From Adiantum capillus-veneris (Eukaryota; Streptophyta; Polypodiopsida; Polypodiales; Pteridaceae): DNA of 64,000 bases. The position numbers and the translations under genes were made by a program. The stretch lies in assembly GCA_014529385.2 (NCBI GenBank), contig CM043965.1, positions 18,826,412 to 18,890,411 of the forward strand, given 5' to 3'. The notes beneath the pieces are model-generated. The model did not search any database. It was not told the DNA's origin and saw only the letters and a program-made list of their open reading frames with translations. Positions 33,283 to 44,658 of the stretch are shown here, one piece after another; position 1 is the first letter of the stretch, and each line of letters begins with the position of its first letter.

Positions 33283-34175
33283 ATGGCAACCGCAAAATCA
33301 TCGGCAAAGAAGAAGAGGATGACAATAAAAGACTATTTAGAAGAAGTAGAGCCATTTGTCATCCCAGAAGGAACCCTGAAGCCAACCAGCACATGAATTG
33401 AGGATGATTTTCTAGAGTCCAATGACTTGAAGATCTACCAAGGTGTGTTCAAAGATACTGAAGGAAATGCAATAGAGCTACCCATCATACCACGGGAGCT
33501 CAATGAGTTTTTCTGAAGCAAGATGGGAGATTATCTGGAAAATCTGGACCTACCTAATTACTTTGAAGCTTTGCTAGCGGGGATTGACATCAAAAGGGTA
33601 TGGGAATTCGTAACCACTATCAAAGAAGATGGAGTGGCCAGAGTCACTGATCTGTAGGGCAAGCCAGACACTATGATTATCATCACAGAGAGGGTGGTGA
33701 CAGCTGCACTAGACATCTCCAACAAAGGAGATAGTGTGACCAAGAGAAGAGATGAAGTCAAGGTGTACTCCAAAAAGAAGAACAACTACACTTTTGAAGA
33801 TATTGCAAACCCTAAAGTGGTTATCATGAGTGAGCTCTACAACCAGTACTTCCACATGTGTACAAAGCGGCCACAGAAGTACAGAATGCCGCCTGGATCC
33901 ATTGCTACCACCTTCACCTGGGAAATGCAGAAGAGAAAGCCAAAGGTGATCAATTATGTTGCTTATATCCATGACAACCTGGTGAAGATGGGCAACAAAA
34001 ATCCCACCTTCATTGTGTCAGGTGAGCTAATAACAAAAGTGGTTGATGGAGCACTACATGCCAAGGGAAACTGGCCAGAACCTCCTTCACAGAAGGATTG
34101 GCTAAGGCTGAAAGAAGATAAAGAAGAAGAACCGCTGGTACCAGTGAGGTTTGGCAAGCATTTACAGGTCGACAA
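33283..34175 (+). pseudogene. ORF of unknown function with three in-frame stops
   Basis: One frame from ATG 33283 (MATAKSSAKKKRMTIKDYLE) to about 34175, interrupted only by TGA (about 33397), TGA (about 33514) and TAG (about 33656). The rest reads as a soluble, mixed-charge protein: NYFEALLAGIDIKRVWEFVT, IIITERVVTAALDISNKGD, NPKVVIMSELYNQYFHMCTK and VIMSELYN-type repeats are absent. It has a basic N-terminus. Its position directly after the palindrome array suggests a gag or extra ORF of a retroelement, perhaps of the 'putative plant transposon protein' type, but I cannot confirm a family. Confidence 0.5.
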
Positions 34176-34422
34176 AATTTTTGGAAAATCTTGTAGAGCT
34201 CGGTCTACTCAGATTTTTGATTCGGGCTCAATCCGGCCTCCGTTTCCACTTCAGGCAGGTTTGCACAAGCTATTTTGTCATTTTGTGCAAAATTTCTATC
34301 AGTGTCATTTTCTGCATAACAGGTGCCTTACAGTCTTCTACGGTTTGTGCTATATAGCACGTGTGGTTCCCTGTTCGTTTCTCCTCTTTTCGAGTAGTTT
34401 TCACATCAGGTGCATCATTTAC
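34176..34422 (+). other. Copia leader, 5'-truncated
   Basis: Non-coding stretch just before the copia gag ATG at 34423. No PBS or 5' LTR is found, so the copia element starts truncated here, next to the unknown ORF. Confidence 0.5.
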
Positions 34423-35440
34423 CATGGCTGACAACAACACAAATGTGTTCAAGATGTTTGCTGCTGAGGACAGGCTGGATGGGGACAATTACCCTATGTG
34501 GGCTTACATGATGCAACATGTTCTTGTGTCAAAGGGCGTCTGGAATATTGTGCAGGGCATTGATGTACGTCCTAGTTTTGACAATGCAGGCGATGTTGAG
34601 GATGTTGCAGGTCTTGCTGCAAGGATTGATGCTATTAGAGTTGTTTTGCTTACGATAGAACAATCCTGTTGGGATGTAAAGGATGCGCATTCTCATGCAC
34701 TAATTGCATTTTCTGTGAAGCGCACCATTGTTCCTCACATTTGTTCAACAAAATCTACAAAACAGGCTTGGGATATATTGGTTGGTCTTTATGCAAGTCG
34801 CAATGAGGCTAAAATTGCCTAGCTGCGTAAAGAGCAAAGAAATGAGGCTGAAATTTCTTTGTTGCGTAAAGACCTGGAGTCGAAGATTATGCATGAGGAA
34901 GATGATATGGACACTTTCCTTTCTGGTGTCAAGGATATCAATGAGAAACTTATTCTACGGGTGAAGTCATTTCAGACAGTTCCCTTGCATAGACTGTTCT
35001 TGATGCCTTACCAAATGCCTACCAGACTTTTGCTAGTACTTGGAGACTGATGACCCAAGGAACTCCTGAAGTCACCAAGTCTGATGCATTATGCACATTG
35101 CTGTTGCAAGAGTCACTTTCCAGAAAAAACAGGACTAGGCAGCATGCAGTTGAACAGGCTTTTATTGCTTCTCAAAGAAAGGGTGGTAATAGCAATGCAG
35201 CCACTTCTTATGGTTCTACTGCGAGTGGCAAAACTTCTGTTCCTAATGATTCTATTGGAAGCAATTCGTCTAGAAATTCTGGTGATAAGGGCAAAAAGAA
35301 GATGCATTACCATTCTTGTAAATCTAATGATCACTTGATCAGGCAGTGTCCTATGTTGAAGGCCAAAGAGGCTAAGAAGAAAGAGGGTGAGTCTTCTGTA
35401 AAAGAAGACTGTAATGCTGATGTTGATGCAGGATGGGCTT
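34423..35440 (+). pseudogene. Ty1/copia gag
   Basis: MADNNTNVFKMFAAEDRLDG, then NYPMWAYMMQHVLVSKGVWN (UBN2-type capsid start), KQAWDILVGLYASRNEAKIA with a TAG at 34820, and LLRKDLESKIMHEEDD in the next segment after a short duplicated AKIA/AEIS phrase. A zinc knuckle appears at about 35308-35350 as YHSCKSNDHLIRQC. Its first Cys is Tyr, so it is probably inactive. Frameshifts at about 34964-35050. Confidence 0.85.
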
Positions 35441-36090
35441 TTAGCATAGAGTGCACTTACAATCCTGTTGTCCATGATGCATGCTTGTCAGTTGCTGTAG
35501 ATTCACATGTGTGGTATTTTAATAGTGTTGCTACAAAGAACATTACCTCACATCCTGAATTGTTCACCTCTCTCGAGTCTGTCCCTCATGGGAATTTAGT
35601 CACTTGTGCCAACAATGCCTCTTTTCCAGTTTGGGGAGTTGGAAAGATTGTGCTTATTGTTGTTGCTAATGGCATTTCTTTCACACTTGTTGATGCACTT
35701 TATGTACATGGGATCAAGAAGAATCTCTTGTCTGTATCCGCACTTGTTGGACTTGGACTTGTAGTCAAATTTGTGGATGACAGATGTACATTTATGATCT
35801 CAGTTTTGGTGATGAAATTGTTGCATCTGGCCTTTTGTACCGTGGGATGTATAAGTTCACTTTGTATGACAAGTGTGGACAAAATTTTGCAAATGTTATT
35901 GAAGATTCAAAGGCATGCACGTTTTGAACATCTGAATTTTGCGAGTTTGCTACGTTTGCAAAAATCTGATATGGTTGCTTCTTTGCCACCTCTTGAAGCA
36001 CCTGTCAAACATGTTTGTGAAGGCTGTATTCTAGGTAAAATGCAGTGTTCTAAGTTTCCAAAGGATGGTTCAGTTCCGGCCACATGCAGG
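35441..36090 (+). pseudogene. Ty1/copia protease and pre-integrase
   Basis: Open frame shared with the end of gag. VWYFNSVATKNITSH (about 35509-35553) stands where copia proteases have WYFDSGATxH. The catalytic Asp is Asn and the Gly is Val, so the protease is dead. The GAG-pre-integrase domain follows: HARFEHLNFASLLRLQKS and CEGCILGKMQCSKFP (about 36016-36060). Confidence 0.9.
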
Positions 36091-37090
36091 TTGCAGCTTG
36101 TGCATAGTGATGTTTGTGGGCCCATGCAAACTTCGTCCTTGGGCCATTACCTGTACTTCATGACTTTTGTTGATGATTAATCCAGGCATGCATGGGTATT
36201 TACGCTTAAAGAGAAGTCCAAAGTTTTTATGTGCTTCAAACAATTTCTGGCTATGGCAGAAAATGTATCAAAATGTACTATGGGCACACTCCGTTCCGAT
36301 CGAGGGGGGAGTATATGTCTCATGAATTTAATGCATTTCTAGCTAGTTGTGGGATAAAACAACAATGTACAGTGCCTTATACACCGCAACAAAATGGTGT
36401 TGATGAGAGGAAAAACACGTCACTTACGGAATGGCATGATGTATGGTCAAAAGTCAAGCTTTGCCGCATTCTTTTTGGCTTGAGGCCATCATCTATGCCA
36501 CTTATGTACTAAATAGGTGTCCTACAAAAGCTTTGCAGTCCATTACTCCATATGAAGCATGGCATGATAGAAAGCCTTCTATTGAGCACATGCGTGTTTT
36601 TGGCTGTTTGGCATATGCCTTGGTGCCACAAACATAGCAAAGAAAATTGGATGATAAGGCTGTCAAATGTTTTTTTGTTGGGTATAGTGCTAAAAGCAAA
36701 GGTTACAAGTTGTATCATCCGCAAAAAAAAATGTATTCTGGTTTCATGGGATGTAGTGTTTGTGGAAGATTCTGTTCGGCCCTTCCTGTCATGTACTAGA
36801 GACAGTAATGTAAGCTCACACGACATTTATGACACTTTGTTGCCTCTTTTCAGTGGTGGAAATATGAGGCAAATGTACAACCTATGGGGATTTTTGAAAA
36901 TGTTATAGATCAGCCTATTACTGATGCAGATGTACATGATGTAGTTGATGAGGAAAGGGCTGAAAATGAGCAGACTAGAGGTATGCCAAAATGGCCGGTG
37001 CACACTTTGCGTGATAGTAAATTGAATGCACCTTTGTCTAGTTGTAACTCGTTCAGGCTCTTGCCATGCATCTTATGCATCATATTGTTA
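36091..37090 (+). pseudogene. Ty1/copia integrase
   Basis: LVHSDVCGPMQTSSLGHYLY (first Asp, about 36110), FVDD then a TAA at 36178, YTPQQNGVDERKN (Glu region, about 36378-36416) and the downstream LNRCPTKALQSITPYEAWHD (about 36510-36567), the typical copia integrase C-terminal motif. The second Asp region lies in RSRGEYMSHEFN (DRGGEY expected), mutated and frameshifted. At least five frame changes between 36180 and 36910. Confidence 0.85.
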
Positions 37091-37910
37091 TGCTTTGGCT
37101 GTGTCTAGCTTACATGATGTTGAGGAACCTCTATCTTTTGATGAAGCACAGAATTCAAAAAATTGGATGGCTGCCATGCAATCAAATTATGATGCACTTA
37201 TAAAAAATGACACATGGACTTTGTGATTTTCCTCCTCGCAAAAAGTCCATTGGTACAAAGTGAGTTTACAAGTTGAAATGCAAGCTGGATGGTTAGATTG
37301 ATTGCCATAAGGCTCGACTTGTTGCAAAGGGTTATGCACAGCAAAAAGGCATAGATTATGAAAATACCTTTGCTCCCACGTTTTCTAAGACTACTGTACG
37401 TTTTCTATGTGCATTGGAAACTCATTTTGGTTGGGATGTACATCAAACAGGCATTGTTACTGCTTTCTTGAATGGTGACATATCTGAGGAAGTTTATGTA
37501 ACGCAGCCTCGCGGTTTTGTCAAGAAAGGACAAGAGGAAAAGTGTGCAAATGTAACAAGGCTTTGTATGGGTTGAAGCAATCTCCTTGTGCTTGGTATGA
37601 GAAAGCTGACACTCATTTGGTCAAACAAGGCTTTCGTAACAGTCCAACAGAAAGCACATTGTATGTAAAGCGTGAGGGTGATGTACCTTTCATTGTGGTT
37701 CTTTATGTACATAATTTGCTGATCAATGGACCAAATGAGAGACATATTGCTGAATTTAAGGCTGATTTGAATGCTGCTATCAAGATTAAAGATTTGGGGT
37801 TTTTGCATCATTATTTGGGCATACAGTTTAAGCAGTGTGATGGTGGTATTGCCTTGTGTCAGAAAAGTTACATAGAGACATTGCTATGTAAGTTTGGACT
37901 TGAGGATTGA
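37091..37910 (+). pseudogene. Ty1/copia reverse transcriptase
   Basis: EPLSFDEAQNSKNWMAAMQS (about 37128-37187) is the copia RT start. KALYGLKQSPCAWYEKADTH (about 37557-37616) is diagnostic. The catalytic YVDD is YVHN (VVLYVHNLLI, about 37697-37726), losing both aspartates. FLHHYLGIQFKQ and LCQKSYIETLLCKFG complete the palm. 37225-37540 is broken into several frames. Confidence 0.92.
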
Positions 37911-38643
37911 AAACCTATTGCCACTCCCATGGAAACAAGTTTGAAGCTGAGTCTACATGATGATGGTAATCATACTGATGTCACTCTTTACCAAACTGTT
38001 GTTGGCTGTCTCATTTATGTATGCATCACAAGGCCAAATATTCAGTTTGCAGTCTCACAGGTCCGCAGATTTTTGCATAGCCCAAGGTTTAAGCATTGGC
38101 AGGCTGTCAAAAGGAATTTTTGTTACCTTAGTGGCACTTTACATCTTGGCTTGTTTTATCCCAAGGGGGGATCATTGCCGCTAGATTTACATACTTTTCA
38201 GACTCAGATTGGGCTGGCTGTTTTGACATGTGAGTGTCCACAAGTGGTTTTTGTTTCATGCTTGGGAGATCATGTATATCATGGTTGAGCAAGAAGCAAC
38301 CTACTGTGGCCACTTTGAGTTGTGAGGTTGAGTACAAGGCAGTCTTCATAGCTACGGTTGAAACGCGTTATGGCTGATTTGGGTGTTGGACAGGACACTG
38401 CCAACACTATCTACACTCACAATCAGAGTGTATTGGCAGTTGTGAGGAACCCAGTTTTTCATGCTCGCACAAAGCACATTGAGGTGCATTACCACTATGT
38501 GAGGGAGAGGCTCTCAGCAGGAGAGATCATCTTGGCTTATGTGCCAACACAAGACAACCTTGCAGATCTTTTCACAAAGGCATTGTCTCGTGAGAAGCTC
38601 GAAGCCCTCCGCAAATCTTTGGGCTTACTCCCCTTTCTGCATT
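37911..38643 (+). pseudogene. Ty1/copia RT-RNase H end
   Basis: YQTVVGCLIYVCITRPNIQF AVSQV region (about 37990-38060), then FLHSPRFKHWQAVKR and the RNase H end DNLADLFTKALSREK / LEALRKSLGLLPFLH, with the stop at 38643. Damaged by frameshifts at 38160-38350, where the RNase H aspartate motif (YSDSDWAG type) is unreadable. Confidence 0.88.
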
Positions 38644-38710
38644 GATCATATCCTCAAGGCATGGCACTTCCCTTTACTCATGTGCCAGCTCTCGTTCACC
38701 GCATCACTCC

Positions 38711-38947
38711 AGGGGGGATTTGTTACCATATACACATGGTAGTGATGTGTGTAAACACACTAGGATCGCTAGGGCATTTTTTCTCTCATTAGGAGGTTTT
38801 TCCCCCCGTGCATTGTATATACGCCCATCACTCTACGGCTATCTATCTTTCCATTTCACAGTAAGTAACACACTCTCTATTGTGTGCCTTGAGCTTCCTT
38901 CGTCTTCTCCAAGCTGTGTGCGTTTCTCTGCAACCCTAATTCCAACA
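38711..38947 (+). mobile_element. Copia polypurine tract and 3' LTR (227 bp)
   Basis: AGGGGGGA at 38711-38718 is the polypurine tract. The LTR starts TGTTACC at 38721 and ends TCCAACA at 38947. Inside it, TGTATATACG (about 38814) serves as a TATA box. Short LTRs of this kind are normal for copia. The 5' LTR is missing, so no target-site duplication can be tested. Confidence 0.75.
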
Positions 38948-39848
38948 AAGGGAAGTCAAAGAAGTCAAAGAAACATGTTATGTACAGATAGAAAAATAAG
39001 AATTAAATCAAGAAGCATATCCTTATATTGTATAAATTTAATAGATTTTGTGTTATCATAGGAACCTCCAAGAAGGCATGATAGCTTACCTTATTCTACA
39101 TATATCATGTGGTTATCTAGTGCCTTGATGGTACATGCGAGCACCCAACAGTATTTTCCATCATAATCAACACGATTCTGCAGGGAACCATTCCTTATGG
39201 ATCACAAATGAGGCCGCCTCAGAGGGGTCTATGATTACCCTAATTTAGGTTAGGGTGCACAGAGCGACTTGAGAGCAGGAAATGCGGCTGAGGGGGAGAG
39301 GGGAGATAGAGGAGACAACAGCAGAGGCATGAGGGTGACTTTGGTAAAAGTGGAAAATTAACCCTCCATGTTCTAGCTCACTATCATGAGGTTAAGCTTA
39401 CAAAGCACCCTTAACAAGGTTAACTTCCCACTAGGGAAGTAACCCACGGGTAGCCAAGTGTAAAACAAAAGAGAACAAGCCATCCTGAGTAGGGAGGTAT
39501 ACACTCAACTCTTTGTTGGGTCAGTTCCAGACCTATTTTAACTACAAGAATTAAAGACCAGAGGTGTCCCGAGGAGGATATATTAAGGAAAAGTCCTTGG
39601 TTTAACCTTTCAGAGCAATTAGCAAGCCATAGGATGGGTAGAGCAAGCCTGGGGGGAATTTTTGGGGTATGAGGTGTATTTATTATGTGTTTCTTTAAAA
39701 ATTAGTAAAATAAACACATGTGAACTAATTAGTGCTGAAGGCATGATCTTGGTTTATGGGTACCCTAGCTTATTAGGGAAAAGGTTACTATGGGAGGAAA
39801 GAACCGTGAGGGCATGGGTCAATTGATCAAATTTGGTAGAAATACCAC

Positions 39849-39884
<36 letters not shown>

Positions 39885-41160
39885 GGTGCGCACGTGCCCA
39901 TACACATACCTAATGAGGCAATAGACCCATTATGTATGGGCCTACTGATTCAATAGATTGCAAAGTAAATCAGGGTTAATCCTAGCGCCTGACCAGTTGT
40001 TTAAGCGAATAGCTTTTACAATACATGCTATAAGCTCCATCCTGAGAAATCCATTATTACAAAACTTTCCTATTAGTTTGTTAATTTCTTTAAAAGCTGA
40101 AAAGTTATCTGAAGACGAATATATAATAAGAGAAAAATACCTAAGCATGTGTTAAGCACATTTTTGACAGGTCTGTTACTTTTTCTTTTAACGAGCTCGG
40201 TTGGATTAAGCACTAAATTATCCCGCTTTTAGAAGAAGCGTGTCGTGTATTGTCTAATAAAGGGTGAGAGAAGTAGAATTTCCATATGCAACAATTGTCT
40301 TTTTGTCCAACACTAATTCCTCTACTAATGTAGGTTCTATCATGAGGCATGGTGGGTAGATTTCTGCAAGGTAGTCCTTAAAGGTCAAATTGTTAACACT
40401 AAGTAAATTAATTATGAATCAAAACGTGTAATTGAAGATCAAAAGTCTTTTGGCCTCCTCATAGTCCGTCATTTTTTAACATAACCATTTATATGATTGT
40501 TGGTTGCACAAATGCAGTGGTAGTTGTGCATGATTATGTTTCAATTGGGATCTAGGTGCATAGAAGTTCCTTCCATGTATATCAAGAAGTCTCGATGTAA
40601 CTAATATATTTGGTTTCATGCTTATGGAGCTCATAACCATCATGATACTCGCCCATTTAATAAACAAGTCTTTTAAACCTTTTTGTATCTTCATTGCCTT
40701 TATAGTGCTGTGCATTTCACTTATCAAACATACTGCTCATCATTGGAAACCTCAGCTCCTGTGGATTGAATCTTCAAGTTCCTCGATGCTCGATGCTTTG
40801 GAATGATGCTGATAATTTCTACCTTTGCTTTGTTTTCAAGACCCTCTTCGCAACACATGAAGCGCTTGATCACCTATGTAGTAGTTTTGTGGTGCTTAAA
40901 TTCATTGAACTTGACCTATTTAATTTCAACTTTCGTTTCTTTGAATTTCTCGTGATATGTGTGCTTTTTGTTTGTTTCATAATCCTTGATTATACTTTTT
41001 TGCATGAGCTACACTTGACTAAGCCAGAACAAAGGAATGTGCTAACAATTGAATTTATAACATCCTCAACTGGAAGAATTTCCAACATCCTATGAGTCTT
41101 CGAGAGGTAGAAAGAGGATGACAAAGTATCCTATCAAAAGTTTCCAAAAAACTCCTAGGA
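38948..41160. other. Unassigned sequence with (TG)n
   Basis: No gene supported. A (TG)n tract lies at 39851-39882. Frames at 40476-41095 are short, hydrophobic and without family motifs. Confidence 0.5.
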
Positions 41161-41164
41161 ATTG

Positions 41165-41265
<101 letters not shown>

Positions 41266-41707
41266 AATGGTCAAGCTACCCCCCTTCTTTTTTGGATCGA
41301 CCCCTCTTCCTAGCTCAAGCTTGAAGTTGATTGGAACTTCTCTAGACTATCCAATCACATGCATTAGGCATATCAAGCAACCATGGTAGCATTTGGACAA
41401 GTATCCTCCTTTCCCCTTTGAGAGAGATCGAGGGCTTGAAAAATGCTTAAACAATTAATTAAATAAACTAAATTCTCATTGGACCCCTTTAAAAGTCAAC
41501 CAATAGGCTTCAAGCACTACATGATGGCAGTATGTGTAGGTGCTTGACATGTTTCTTTGTTGCCTCTTAGGTCTTGGGATTGATTTGAGCGAGTGTGAGT
41601 GTCTTCTCTCTCATGCCCCTAGCTTTAGGGCTCGCCCCCCTTCTTGTAGGGATCATGTTGACTTTGGAACACCTCACCCCTTGAGAACCTTAGTCATGAA
41701 GCCCCTC

Positions 41708-41809
41708 AAGCACCTTAGTCGGCAAGCATGACAAGCACATCAAGCACCTTAGTCAGCAAGCATGACAAGCACCTGAAGCACCTTAGTCAGCAAGCACAAC
41801 AAGCACCTC
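41708..41809. repeat. 34-bp tandem repeat, three copies
   Basis: Three consecutive 34-bp units, each with AAGCACCTTAGTC, GCAAGCA and ACAAGCAC, starting at 41708, 41742 and 41776. They lie inside the G1 LTR. The matching part of the 57-kb LTR has its own tandem units with GATTGACTAAG. Confidence 0.9.
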
Positions 41810-42130
41810 AAGCTTGGGTCGGGTTCCCACCTCAAGCTCAACCCCAACTTTTTTAAGGTCCTAGGTCTAAGTACTTTTAACACAAATGTTTGGGAGGTCT
41901 TTAATGAAGCTAACCCGAAGTTCTATCAACCTCCATTAGCTAGCATTTCTCTTTGACATACCATCTCTCATTTGGACCCATTGACTTTGGTCCTGTGCTA
42001 AGATAGATCGATAAGCACATGTCTATATTCTATCTCTTGTTCCCATTTATTCTCCCACATTAAATGATCAATTTATTATGAGAAAATCATTTGGGTTAGT
42101 TAGATATTAGTTTTTATGACATTACCTCTC

Positions 42131-42640
42131 TCTTAAAATCATAGTCGTCCTCGACTAAGAGATAGAGGAGATAAAGCTTTAGTCATTAGTCTATGTTTCT
42201 TAGCGGGTACATGATCCCTTTTTACCCTACGACATCATTCTAGAATGGATGACTAATCCATTTGGTGCTTGGGAGACCTAGCTGTAGTAAGCATGTCTGC
42301 TCTTGAGTCCATATCATATTTCCAAAGTAGAGTGACAAATTCTACTTAGTGTTTGAGAGACGTCGTCATCATAAACATGATTCTAACATGCATACTACTT
42401 AAATTTGTGCAGAATAAAAAGAGAATTAGTCTTATAAGACAAAAACATTGATCATTTAAAAGAAACATTTACATTTGCTTACTCTAATGTAGCACTGTAA
42501 GCATTGACAAGGTTCATAGTATCCTTAAGTTGTGTACCTTGCATCCATCTAACATCTTCAAAAGGGTAAACTTAATAAGATATTGTCGGATAACATTACC
42601 ACATCTTAGTACCTTGTCTTAATGTTGAAGAATCAATTTG
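42131..42640 (-). other. Family C G1 3' non-coding region
   Basis: Lies between the integrase-chromodomain end and the LTR start of G1. No frame is supported. It is the normal 3' untranslated part of the element. Confidence 0.55.
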
Positions 42641-43424
42641 AACTGAAGCACCTCTTCTTGATCTTCAATCTCGCATAGATGCTCAGGGATTCGTTCTTGT
42701 GGTGGCTCTCCTTTGTAAGGCTTAAGTAGGCTCACATGAAAAAAAATTGTGAATGAGCCAATGGTTGGGAAACTTGAGTTGATAGGCTATCCCATTGATT
42801 GGTTTTAGGATTTAAGAAGGACCATAGTATCTTTTTGCTAGTTTAGCATAATACTTTTGGTGGCCCGTAGGATTTTTGCTCGTACTCTATCTCAATCGAG
42901 CCTTGGGAAATTTGAGTAGGACACAATCATTTTCCTTGAAAGCTAAGGCCCTTTTGTGCTTGTTAGCAGCATCCTTTTGCCTTTGTTATGAGGTGTATAT
43001 ATCCTCCTTAATATTTTTTAAAGATTCTTGTAGGTCTCGGATATACTCATCGGCAGTGAAGATCTCCCATGTACCTTCAGTAGCAAGGGACTTTTGGGTC
43101 TTCCTTCAATGATTTTGAAATTTTCCTTCCCCGTAGTGGTATGCAGAGTGTTATTGTATGCATAATCTTCAAGAGGTAAGTACTTTTCCCATTCTGAATG
43201 TTGATCTACTTTGATAACATAGGTGTTAAGTATATCTGACATTGTAAGGTTAGCTATTTCACTTTGGCCATCCGTTAGTGGGTGATAGGCTGAAGAGATA
43301 TTAAGCCTAGTACCTAGATTCTCAAAGAGACCCTTCAAAAAATTAGTGGTCATTCGAGGATCTCTATCTGACACTATTCATGTTGGCAAGACATGGTGTT
43401 TAAAAATTTGGGATATGAATAGGG
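42641..43424 (-). pseudogene. Ty3/gypsy family C G1 integrase, C-terminal half
   Basis: Minus-strand core: MSDRDPRMTTNFLKGLFENL (second Asp in SDRD) and YHPLTDGQSEIANLTMSDIL (catalytic Glu in QSE), then EDYAYNNTLHTTTGKENFKI and IIEGRPKSPLLL. Toward 42640, frames with ESHHKNES and KIKKRCF match the end of the chromodomain-bearing integrase of G2 (52655-52892). The gene is cut at 43424 by the copia element; its N-terminal half resumes at 51158. Confidence 0.85.
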
Positions 43425-43760
<336 letters not shown>

Positions 43761-43762
43761 AT

Positions 43763-43774
43763 GGGTATCAGAGC
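43763..43774 (+). other. Primer-binding site, tRNA-iMet type
   Basis: GGGTATCAGAGC matches 11 of 12 bases of the tRNA-iMet complement (TGGTATCAGAGC), two bases inside the LTR. Confidence 0.8.
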
Positions 43775-44653
43775 TTTGTTGACGCGGGCGACGGCTTCTC
43801 GACGAGACGAAAGCGACGAAGCTCGGCTATGGTGGCTTGAGCGTGCTCGACGGAGGTGGATACACCTCGATGGTGTCAGATCTCAGCTTATTCATGTATA
43901 TTCAGCTTGTGTAGCAAGATATTGCTGAATTTTGCAGAAAAAGAGTAGGAACAAGGAGTCTTGCAGCTCGTTTTTGTTGTCTTTGGCTCCCGAAATAGTT
44001 TTTTTTGCATATCTCCGTCACACGGAGTCGGATGGATATGATCCAGGAGTCTAGGTTGGGGTTTTGGCACATTCCGGACACGAAGATCATGTCCAATTTT
44101 TTTTAAACAAAAATCTCTGAATTACAGTAGGTACAATAGCAACAAGTTTACGCTGCTTTTTTAATCGAAAATGGATTTTTTTGGCGTATCTCTCACACCC
44201 ACACTCGGATACATGTAATCGAGGAGTCTACCCTAAGGTTTTGGCAGGTTCTGGACCTACAGGTCAAGTCAAAATTTTAAAATTTTGAGTGTTGAATTTT
44301 TTGAAATAGCCTGCAAACAATCTCAACATGTCGAGGTTTTGCAGTTTGATTCCTACAGTGTAGAGAGTGAAGCGGTTTGCATCTTTGGCTATGTATGGCA
44401 CACTATGGTGCTATTTGAGAGATAATTCACCTTGTTTTTGTGTATGAAAGTGATACTTTGGGATGTGACTTTCAGATTGTCAGACATCCGATTGCGGTTT
44501 CATGCGCATTGTTTGACTGTGTGGGACATCTCAGAGAGCTTTTTTAGCACAATTTTGTGCAGTTTCATGCTATGTATGCATTGTGTGGATACAGTTTGAG
44601 CTATCCATAGCTCGCAGGTAGCAGGTTTATAGGTTTGCAGTGTTTTTGGACAG
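43775..44653 (+). other. Copia C3 leader, non-coding
   Basis: GC-rich start after the PBS, then AT-rich sequence with no supported gag. Related phrases on GAGTCTA and TTTTGGCA recur at 44049 and 44228, suggesting internal duplication. The 4.15-kb element interrupts it at 44659. Confidence 0.5.
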
Positions 44654-44658
44654 GTACA
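44654..44658. repeat. Target-site duplication GTACA, left
   Basis: GTACA precedes the TG end of the 4.15-kb element. An identical GTACA at 48812-48816 follows its CA end. A perfect 5-bp duplication is diagnostic of LTR-retrotransposon integration. Confidence 0.85.

Noticed and set aside
40766-41095. 109-codon hydrophobic frame
   Set aside because: AT-rich sequence giving Phe/Leu/Ile by composition, with no motif and no neighbours that support a gene.
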